DNA from: Phycisphaerae bacterium
GTDB taxonomy: Bacteria > Planctomycetota > Phycisphaerae > UBA1845 > Fen-1342
DNA length: 64,000 nt
Direction: 5' to 3'
NCBI GenBank assembly: GCA_028279405.1
Contig: JANQNU010000064.1
Span: 62,001 to 126,000, forward strand
In this document: positions 1 to 6,302 of the stretch, piece after piece
How the letters are laid out: each line of letters begins with the position of its first letter
Numbering within the stretch: the stretch's first letter is position 1
Program-made: the position numbers and the translations under genes
Notes under the pieces: model-generated
What the model was told of the DNA's origin: nothing
Seen by the model: the letters and a program-made list of their open reading frames with translations, nothing else
Database searches by the model: none

Positions 1-637
1 ATGCCCAGAGTGCGGGACGGAAGTTCCCGTCGCCCCCCCCATGGTACGGGCGGGAAGGCCATTCCTCAGGCAGTTGCTCTGGGCGCTCGCCGTCCTCATG
101 TTGATCCTTCCCGCGTTCACGTTGTTGACGAAACATGTAATCCCTGTGTCTGCTCAATACCGTCGCACCTTCGTGTTGATTCTCCATGAGAGCTATGAAC
201 GTTCTTTGAGCCTGACTGTTGCGGTCGTTGGTCGTTGTGTTCGGTTGGGTACAAGTGGACGGATATTGCAAGCGGAGCCTCCATCATCGGTGAGGTTATT
301 CTGGGGCTCCTGTCAGGAGGCTTTTGAATGGCGTCCTGCGGAGAGCAACGATCCGCAGCTAGGCGCTTGGTTGCAAACTCACGTTGATCCGGACCACCAA
401 CGCTTGCTAGCCTATTCCGATGAGCTTCAGCGCTTCGTTTTGGAGGCTGGAGCCGGCAAGACCAAGCCTCCTTTGTCCCCGTTCGTCGTGATGCCAAACT
501 TCTTTGTTTTCTCGGATCATCGCAGAGAATGGAATGACACAGCGTTTTTCGTAGGATTGATTGTGTGGTTCGTCGGGGCAAGGCATATCTGGCGATCATC
601 CCGAAGACCGTTGATTCGTCGAACGAACGATTCGTAG
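1..637 (+). CDS. Zinc-ribbon membrane protein, 5' end outside window
   Basis: The frame is already open at the window edge: codons from base 2 read CPECGTEVPVAPP and run into the ATG at 41, so that ATG is internal and the gene starts upstream. The CPECG matches the second knuckle of the two-knuckle ribbon in the protein at 2918-3604. After it come a hydrophobic segment (residues about 22-40 of the visible part) and, near the C-terminus, a second one (FFVGLIVWFVG) followed by basic residues. This suggests a membrane protein with two spans and a loop of about 130 residues between them. No enzymatic motif is visible. Its function is unknown. Short ribbon-plus-membrane proteins of this kind are frequent in planctomycetes. 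Confidence 0.7.
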   Translation, partial: CPECGTEVPVAPPMVRAGRPFLRQLLWALAVLMLILPAFTLLTKHVIPVSAQYRRTFVLILHESYERSLSLTVAVVGRCVRLGTSGRILQAEPPSSVRLFWGSCQEAFEWRPAESNDPQLGAWLQTHVDPDHQRLLAYSDELQRFVLEAGAGKTKPPLSPFVVMPNFFVFSDHRREWNDTAFFVGLIVWFVGARHIWRSSRRPLIRRTNDS

Positions 638-901
638 AAAGTTGGCACTCCAGGAGCGGCTTGTGCGGCTCCTATGGTCACCGGGAGTGGCTCGCCGGCC
701 TTCTCGAATACCCGGGCAGACGTGCCGCTCCTAATACGATCGGCGCCTCATCCGCGCTACGAACGTCTCAATCGCGTGTTATCTCCCCCGGATTTGTAAT
801 GGACGATCGGCGCCGCTATCATTTCGTTGGTGGGGTGTAGAGCTGTTGATCGGGCGCCCGTTATGGGCCCTCTTTGTAGTCTCGGCGTTCAGGAGCGGGG
901 A

Positions 902-2035
902 ATGAGAAGCAGAGTTGTTATCGGTCTCGGGATTGTCGTTGTCTTTGGCGTGTTGACACCGGTCGTTCATGCCGGCGCTAGCTTCCAGGGTGTTGGCGAT
1001 TTGCCGGGTTCGCGGTTTGACAGCACCGTCTCAGGCGTATCGGCGGATGGCCGTTTCGTTATCGGGCGAAGTCTCGGCAGCGAAGGCCACGTCGCGTTCC
1101 GCTGGTCGGAAGCCACGGGCATGGTAAGCCTCGGCGACTTTCCTGGAGGGAGCGCGACCAGCTTTGCAAACGGCATTTCTGGGGATGGGAGTGTCGTGGT
1201 CGGCATTGGGCTACGCGCATCCAGCATCAATGAGGCGTTCCGCTGGACCGAGCAAACCGGCCTAGTGGGGCTCGGCGATTTGCCCGGTGGGACCATTCGC
1301 AGTGGGGCTGAGGCAGTTTCGGCCGACGGGCGAGTTGTCGTGGGACAGAGTGATGCATCAAACGCAAACAACGGCGAGACTTTTCGTTGGACGGCCGATT
1401 CCGGGATGGTAGGCCTGGGCCAGTTACCTGGTGGCGACGAGTTCAATACCGCGCTCGGAATCTCGGCGGACGGAGCCGTTGTTGTTGGTACAGCGCGGAC
1501 AGCTCAGGGCCGGGTTGCTTATCGATGGACATCTGGTGCCGGCATGGAGAGCTTGGGGGATTTTCAGGGAGGGGCAACGGAGAGTCTCGCGTACGCCGCG
1601 TCGGCCGACGGATCGGTCATTGTGGGCGTGGGGCGCTCCGATCGTGGCCCAGAAGCTTTCCGTTGGACCGAAGACGGCGGCATGATCGGACTTGGTGACC
1701 TACCAGGTGAGCGTTTCGGCAGCCGAGCCAATGCGCTGACGCCGGACGGCTCGATCATTGTCGGTGAGGCAAACACCGGCGTGTTCCGCGAAGCGTTCAT
1801 CTGGGACGAGGTCAACGGAATGCGCTCCCTTCGCGATCTGCTCATCAACGAATACGGTCTCAACCTTGACGGCTGGACCCTCTTCGACGCCACCGGCATC
1901 TCCGCTGACGGACTCACGATCGTCGGCAACGGCTCGTTCGACAACCGACTCGAAGGCTGGGTCGTTCGCCTGCCGGAACCGAGCGCAGCGCTGCTACTAC
2001 TTACCGGCGCGTTAGCGATTCGACGGCGAGGTTAG
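902..2035 (+). CDS. HAF-repeat PEP-CTERM surface protein
   Basis: A 377-residue exported protein. I chose the ATG at 902 because a purine-rich GGAGCGGGG precedes it and it opens directly onto a signal peptide (MRSRVVIGLGIVVVFGVLTP, likely cleavage after VHA); the frame is open further upstream but without these signs. The body is a series of about seven repeats of roughly 45 residues with the pattern G(D/Q)LPGG...SADG..VVG....AFRWT..(G)MVGLGDLPGG, diagnostic of the extracellular HAF repeat family. The C-terminus has LPEPSAA, a hydrophobic stretch and RRR, a PEP-CTERM sorting tail. It is probably anchored or released at the cell surface by an exosortase that is not in this window. Its ligand or role is unknown. 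A second HAF PEP-CTERM protein lies at 53091-54194. Confidence 0.85.
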   Translation: MRSRVVIGLGIVVVFGVLTPVVHAGASFQGVGDLPGSRFDSTVSGVSADGRFVIGRSLGSEGHVAFRWSEATGMVSLGDFPGGSATSFANGISGDGSVVVGIGLRASSINEAFRWTEQTGLVGLGDLPGGTIRSGAEAVSADGRVVVGQSDASNANNGETFRWTADSGMVGLGQLPGGDEFNTALGISADGAVVVGTARTAQGRVAYRWTSGAGMESLGDFQGGATESLAYAASADGSVIVGVGRSDRGPEAFRWTEDGGMIGLGDLPGERFGSRANALTPDGSIIVGEANTGVFREAFIWDEVNGMRSLRDLLINEYGLNLDGWTLFDATGISADGLTIVGNGSFDNRLEGWVVRLPEPSAALLLLTGALAIRRRG

Positions 2036-2077
2036 CCCAAGTCCACGCGTCTTGTCCCCGTGGGCATGTTGCATCCA

Positions 2078-2749
2078 ATGAACCGGAAACGGAAATCAGG
2101 TCGGCTCTGGCTAACTGCCGGGGCCGGCCTTGCGTTTGTTGGCGCCGTCTTGGTTTCTGCTGTTGTTGCGAACAACGGCTGGGTATCGTTTGTGCCCACG
2201 AGCACGCTACTGCGATCAGGGAACTATAGAGAGGTCTTAAATCGATACACGAGCGAGTGGTATAGCGATCGTAAGGCAGACATGGTAGCAGCCTTCTCGG
2301 CCAATCGATTTCTGAAGGGAGAGCGATCCACTTATTTAGCTGAGCTCGTCAGTCATTCTCTTCGGGATGGCCGGTTTGACATGTCGACCCGCGCCGACTT
2401 GTTCAAGGCCGCGTTTACAGTAGGGATGGAACTTAATCGCGATTCGTGTGTATGGGCTTGGGCGCGGGTTGCGATGGGAAATGGCTCCTATGCCTTCGAC
2501 ATGCGTCCCAAGGAGATTCGGTTCGTGGAACGAAGCATTCAGTGTACAAGTAGCGATTACCTTCATAGCCTTGTGTGCTACGGGACCAGTGGGGCTACAT
2601 TCTGTTGCCCGGAGTTGGTCGGGCTTTCCAAGTCGAGTGTTTTTGTCGTCGAGATTGAGGTGATCGGGGATCCAAGTCTCCCCGCACCACCGGAGCCGTG
2701 GCTTGTGACGATTTCGGTTCCTGAAGGGGCCTTCGAAAGCGAGCCGTGA
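2078..2749 (+). CDS. Hypothetical membrane-anchored protein
   Basis: About 223 residues. The N-terminus is basic (MNRKRKSGR) followed by one hydrophobic segment (LAFVGAVLVSAVVA), so it is either an uncleaved anchor or a signal peptide. The rest is soluble, with a Cys-containing C-terminal half (FCCPELVG) but no motif I recognise. Start choice is uncertain: GTG 2060, ATG 2066 and ATG 2078 are in frame and none has a clear ribosome site; 2078 puts the basic residues directly before the hydrophobic segment. It follows the HAF protein on the same strand. Confidence 0.55.
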   Translation: MNRKRKSGRLWLTAGAGLAFVGAVLVSAVVANNGWVSFVPTSTLLRSGNYREVLNRYTSEWYSDRKADMVAAFSANRFLKGERSTYLAELVSHSLRDGRFDMSTRADLFKAAFTVGMELNRDSCVWAWARVAMGNGSYAFDMRPKEIRFVERSIQCTSSDYLHSLVCYGTSGATFCCPELVGLSKSSVFVVEIEVIGDPSLPAPPEPWLVTISVPEGAFESEP

Positions 2750-2917
2750 AGCCGAAAAGGCGAGGACTGGGCGTAGCTTCTCGGTCTCCGAAGAACATCA
2801 GAACCCTAATGGAGATCGGCAACTCGTCGGTGACGGAAACGTGACAGCGGAGCCTCAAGAGAACCGCTGCCGAATTCGAATTGGATCGGGGTACACCGTT
2901 CAGACATTCGTGATCAA

Positions 2918-3604
2918 ATGAGGAAGTGTCCGGAGTGTGGATATCTCTGCCTGCATGACCGCTGCCCCGAATGTGGGAGGCGCCTTTCAGCGTCTGACTT
3001 GTACACTCTCCAACTTCCTCGGATACCAAGAGGCCTGGTGCGGGCCGCCTGGCTCGCACTGACCATCTCCCTTGCCGCGATCGTGTTCTGGTCAGGGATC
3101 TGGGTCTATTGTGTGCCTACTCAAGGACTGCTCGTAATCTTGGACGGTGTCGCGCTTACCCGGCCACGCCTCGCCATCGGAGGAGAATTGGTTCGTCGCC
3201 TATCTGCTGGGCACGCGACGGGCGCTGAGGCGGAGCGTGCTTTGTTTGCAGTCCTAGGACGCAGAACGGAGGTAGTTGCTGCCTCGATCCGGACTATTAC
3301 GACTGGCGATCGCATCTTTCGCTTCACGTATGACGCACCCCTGCAACTTCATTCCCTGCCGGGACTAACGCTTGTGGAAACAGAGTCAGAGATCCGATTA
3401 GACGACCAAGTGCTCTGGGATACGATTATCGAGGACGGCGCGTCCCTGAGCATTGAATATGAATCGCTGTTGCGTGAGAGCATTGCGATAAGCGAGGCGC
3501 CTGTTGCCAGCTACCGGGCCTCGCATGAGCTTGTGAACGCCAAGGGGAAGGTAGTTCATCGTTGGCATACCGAGCTTGAGGTCCCGTGTACGTTCGTTGA
3601 GTAA
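2918..3604 (+). CDS. Zinc-ribbon membrane protein
   Basis: 228 residues. The N-terminus carries a complete two-knuckle zinc ribbon, CPECG (residues 4-8) and CPECG (residues 17-21), followed by one membrane segment (about 43-66, ALTISLAAIVFWSGIWV) and a soluble domain of about 160 residues with no recognised motif. The layout suggests a cytoplasmic metal-binding head and an exported C-terminal domain. The same head-plus-span plan is seen in the truncated gene at the left edge of the window. A stretch of about 170 bases without a gene precedes it. Function unknown. Confidence 0.7.
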   Translation: MRKCPECGYLCLHDRCPECGRRLSASDLYTLQLPRIPRGLVRAAWLALTISLAAIVFWSGIWVYCVPTQGLLVILDGVALTRPRLAIGGELVRRLSAGHATGAEAERALFAVLGRRTEVVAASIRTITTGDRIFRFTYDAPLQLHSLPGLTLVETESEIRLDDQVLWDTIIEDGASLSIEYESLLRESIAISEAPVASYRASHELVNAKGKVVHRWHTELEVPCTFVE

Positions 3605-3630
3605 GGGCGTTCGTACTGCTCGAACCAGTG
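3605..3630 (-). repeat. Degenerate copy of a tRNA-Val 3' end (possible att scar)
   Basis: Read on the minus strand, this stretch is CACTGGTTCGAG, CAGTA, CGA, ACGCCC. The 3' end of the tRNA-Val gene at 20842-20915 is CACTGGTTCGAG, TC, CAGTA, ACGCCC. The two agree at 23 positions with one 2-base gap and one 3-base insertion, and the order T-arm then acceptor is kept. It starts right after the stop codon of the preceding gene and marks the left side of the element that ends at tRNA-Lys. It could be the remnant of an attachment site; chance similarity through the shared T-loop consensus is the alternative. Confidence 0.4.
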
Positions 3631-3696
3631 GTCAGATACCGGGACAAGTGCCAGGGGGAGGGGGGTGAATATTTTCAGCACCCATTGAAATGTTGA

Positions 3697-3723
3697 CCGT
3701 TACTGCAACGTGACGGGTTTTTT
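3697..3723 (+). terminator. Rho-independent terminator
   Basis: A 7-bp stem CCGTTAC/GTGACGG (one T-G wobble) closes a 6-base loop and is followed by a run of six T. It lies 93 bases after the stop codon at 3604 and about 85 bases before the terminase gene, so it would insulate the mobile element from the chromosomal gene upstream. The flanking 205 bases (3605-3809) are AT-rich and carry no other gene. Confidence 0.55.
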
Positions 3724-3809
3724 CGCGAAATTGGCGTTTTTGCGCGACCCGAGATAGAATCGGTAAATGTTAGGGTGTTCGAATCACAAGGCCATGGAGG
3801 GTCAATGTC

Positions 3810-4286
3810 ATGCCTCGGGGACGAAAACCAAAACCGCGAAACCTGAAACTACACGACGGTAACCCCGGCAAGCGACCGATCGGAGAGGAACCGCAGACGG
3901 CGAATCTAACGGGCCCGCCGCCGCGATCGCTCGGTCCGGGAGGTCGTACGCTGTGGACGACTGCCGTTGACGCCTGGGGCGCGATCGGCGTCCTTCAGGA
4001 AACCGACCGTGTCGTGCTGCACACCGCGTGTGAGCTTCGAGACGAGGTCGACCAGTACACGACGATAATCAACGAGCCAGATTTCGAGCCCTACCAGCAA
4101 AGCCATCGGGGCGGTCTTATGCTGCATCCGGCTATCCGGCAGCGGGTTGCGACGAGGACGCTGTTGCTTCGTTTCCTGTCTGAGCTCGGAATGACCCCGA
4201 CGTCACGTGTCCGGCTCGGCTCCCCGACTCCGGGCAACGCGGTGGACGAACTCGATGCATTCGCTCGCAGCCGATCGTCCACCTAA
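3810..4286 (+). CDS. Phage terminase small subunit, P27 family
   Basis: 158 residues. The N-terminus MPRGRKPKPRNLKLHDGNPG followed by KRP is the typical opening of P27-family small terminase subunits (basic tail, then the LHDGNPGKRP motif), and the remainder (LWTTAVDAWGAIGVLQETDR..., then ...HPAIRQRVATRTLLLRFLSELGMTPTSR) follows the usual helical core. Small terminase subunits recognise pac or cos DNA and recruit the large subunit for packaging. A GGAGG ribosome site lies 9 bases before the ATG at 3810. No large terminase, portal or capsid gene accompanies it, so the protein could only act by redirecting another phage's packaging motor, as in phage satellites. The opposite end of the element carries the integrase. 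Confidence 0.85.
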   Translation: MPRGRKPKPRNLKLHDGNPGKRPIGEEPQTANLTGPPPRSLGPGGRTLWTTAVDAWGAIGVLQETDRVVLHTACELRDEVDQYTTIINEPDFEPYQQSHRGGLMLHPAIRQRVATRTLLLRFLSELGMTPTSRVRLGSPTPGNAVDELDAFARSRSST

Positions 4287-4377
4287 CGAACGAGCGCAGT
4301 GCATCGATCGTACGACAAGCAAGAACGCCTCACGGCAGCATATGGCGAGAGTGGTATTCGAGCTGGGAGTTCCCTAA

Positions 4378-5634
4378 ATGACCGGTCGCGATCCTCAAGA
4401 GAGCACAGCCAACAGCACCAATCCATCGGCGGCGCAGATCACCGTGGAGCCCGAAGCGGTGCAAAGACTACGGGAACAGGCGTCGGAGATCGCCGCAAGG
4501 TTGCCGTCGGATGTGGCGTCTGTTCTGCGATCGGTCTACGACCTTCACAGTGGGCGCCGAATGGTGCGATTCGTTCGTGATCGTGATGATGACGACGATG
4601 ACGGCCGCATGCGTACGTATGAGGGTCGTCAGATCAAGCCGCGCCACGAGTGGTTTGGGTTCGAATGCCACTTCACTGACGAACTGGCGGCGAACGAAGA
4701 GCTGATCCGGTTTCACCGGTGGTTCATGCGTCGCATGTCGCGTCGGCTCGGCATCAAACAGCGCCGGATCCGATTCCGGACAGGGGTTCCCACGGCGATG
4801 CTGGTCGCCGAGTTTGGGGTCGAGGCGGAAGCAGCCGTTGAATCGCTTTGCAACAAGGGATTGCTGCGTTTCGAAGAGGGACCGCGACCTGGAGGCCTTA
4901 TGAGTTGTGCCGTTGGTTGTCCGGACGGCAGCGAGTTGATCGTTCTTTCCCGGCAATACGAGGTCTACGAGATGCCATTTCACCTGCTCCGGATCTATCG
5001 GCGAAGGAATGGCACTGACGAGTTGTGCGTGCGCGACTCGGATGGAATCCCTCCGGACTGTGCGTACGACGATGACGAACCCGCCCAACGTGGTTTTCGG
5101 CGTGTTCTCATGACGCCGCTCGGGCAAGAGGTCGCCGAGCTTCTGGAGTTCGCTCCATATCCGCGAGCCCGCTTGGTGGGCCAGGCTGACAACGTAGCGA
5201 CCAAACCTCCTAGCGACGCTGGGGTTCCGGAGCGGAAAGAGCCAGTGGCCAAGGACCGTTCTGGTGTTGCGGGCAATTCCGGTCGTACGAGGATCAGCCG
5301 AGAGGCGCGCAAAGACGCGATCCGAGCCTTCCTGGCACATCGACCCGATGCCACACAGCGCGAAATCGCTGCGGCCCTGGGGATCTCGGTTGGCTACGTG
5401 AACGAGCTGATTAGCGGGGATGAAAGCCTGACGGGCTGGAAGGGCGAGCGGCGTCGCCAGCGGAAGAAAGCGGGCAGAAGCCCGGCGGAGTATCAGCCGG
5501 AGATGGTCGATCGGAGGCGCGATCGCGAGTACGACGACATCAGCGTAACAGACAACGAATCCGAGCGCCTCGAGACGATCGAAGAACTCAAGCGCCAGCA
5601 ACAGGCGGATGACGCCTCGTCTTGTGTTCGGTAG
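4378..5634 (+). CDS. HTH-containing protein of unknown function
   Basis: 418 residues, ATG with GGAG 8 bases upstream. The middle has an acidic run (DRDDDDDDG, about residue 70). At about residues 318-347 there is a clear helix-turn-helix (ATQREIAAALGISVGYVNEL), followed by a highly charged tail. The N-terminal 280 residues match no family I know. It sits between the terminase gene and an operator-like repeat cluster, so a regulator of the element or a replication-initiator role is possible; this rests on position only. A long open frame on the opposite strand (4468-5601) is judged a shadow. Confidence 0.7.
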   Translation: MTGRDPQESTANSTNPSAAQITVEPEAVQRLREQASEIAARLPSDVASVLRSVYDLHSGRRMVRFVRDRDDDDDDGRMRTYEGRQIKPRHEWFGFECHFTDELAANEELIRFHRWFMRRMSRRLGIKQRRIRFRTGVPTAMLVAEFGVEAEAAVESLCNKGLLRFEEGPRPGGLMSCAVGCPDGSELIVLSRQYEVYEMPFHLLRIYRRRNGTDELCVRDSDGIPPDCAYDDDEPAQRGFRRVLMTPLGQEVAELLEFAPYPRARLVGQADNVATKPPSDAGVPERKEPVAKDRSGVAGNSGRTRISREARKDAIRAFLAHRPDATQREIAAALGISVGYVNELISGDESLTGWKGERRRQRKKAGRSPAEYQPEMVDRRRDREYDDISVTDNESERLETIEELKRQQQADDASSCVR

Positions 5635-5645
5635 AGAGTTGCACC

Positions 5646-5735
5646 TTGTTCGGTGAACAAACGGGCTTGTTCAGTGAACACGAAATTCTCCGAACTGCCC
5701 GGAAAAAATAGAGCAACTCTCGTTGTTCAGTGAAT
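5646..5735. promoter_or_regulatory. Cluster of TTGTTC-NNN-GAAC palindromes (operator or iterons)
   Basis: Three copies of one motif lie in the gap between the 418-residue gene and the small HTH genes: 5646-5660 TTGTTCGGTGAACAA (perfect 6+6 palindrome), 5667-5680 TTGTTCAGTGAACA, and 5723-5734 TTGTTCAGTGAA (degenerate right arm). The first two are 21 bases apart, two turns of the helix. The arrangement fits a repressor or activator binding array controlling the alpA-primase-integrase genes, or iterons of a replication origin next to the primase gene. Confidence 0.6.
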
Positions 5736-5808
5736 TTCTTCTGATGGGTGAGCAGTGCTCGCAACGGGCGAGCGCGTCGAGGCTGACCCTGAAACCAAGG
5801 AATTCACG

Positions 5809-6042
5809 ATGGGGCAACGCAGCCTTTCCAAGCCTCCCCGGGAAGTACGGACCGTCGGCGTCATTGCCCGACTTCTCGGGGTCCCTGTTCATCGCGTCCA
5901 ATATGTGCTGAGAACGTGCCCGGATATCTCGCCGGCGGCGCGCGCCGGCCGTTTGCGGCTGTTCGATGCGGCTGGCGTGTCGAGGATTCGGCACGAGCTG
6001 AATCGGATCGACGCTCGCCGAGAAAGTCGGGGTGGGCGGTGA
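5809..6042 (+). CDS. Small HTH DNA-binding protein
   Basis: 77 residues from the ATG at 5809, which has AAGGA 8 bases upstream; the frame is open further upstream without a ribosome site. The sequence VRTVGVIARLLGVPVHRVQY..., then ...AARAGRLRLFDAAGVSRI, is the pattern of MerR-like winged HTH proteins of mobile elements (HTH, basic wing, then a short helix). Its stop codon overlaps the start of the next gene (GTGA), so the two are translationally coupled. Likely a regulator or excision factor of the element. Confidence 0.65.
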   Translation: MGQRSLSKPPREVRTVGVIARLLGVPVHRVQYVLRTCPDISPAARAGRLRLFDAAGVSRIRHELNRIDARRESRGGR

Positions 6043-6302
6043 CCAACTCGATAGAACCACTTGTACCGGAGCCCGTCGAGGCGATCGCCCCTCCCGAGTC
6101 GGCGCTACTCACCGTCCGAGAGGTGGCGCGGTTGCTGAACGTCGGCGAGCGCTCCGTCTGGCGCTGGTCGGACGTGGGGCTGATGCCGCCGCCGATCGCG
6201 ATTGGCCGCTCGCGGCGTTGGCGTTGGACCGAAGATCTGCAACCCTGGATCCACGCCGGCTGTCCACGGATCCGAGAACAAAAGGCGCACGCCGATGGCT
6301 AG
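6039..6302 (+). CDS. AlpA-like excisionase / HTH_17 regulator
   Basis: 87 residues starting with GTG at 6039, which overlaps the preceding stop codon (GTGA). The core LLTVREVARLLNVGERSVWR, then WSDVGLMPPPIAIGRSRRW, is the helix-turn-helix of the AlpA/excisionase family. Such proteins activate integrase or direct excision in satellites and integrative elements. The gene runs into the primase: the last 8 bases overlap the primase start. Confidence 0.8.
   Translation: MTNSIEPLVPEPVEAIAPPESALLTVREVARLLNVGERSVWRWSDVGLMPPPIAIGRSRRWRWTEDLQPWIHAGCPRIREQKAHADG

Noticed and set aside
4468-5601. 377-codon open frame on the minus strand
   Set aside because: It is fully antisense to the 418-residue gene, which has the ribosome site, a recognisable HTH and the same direction as its neighbours.
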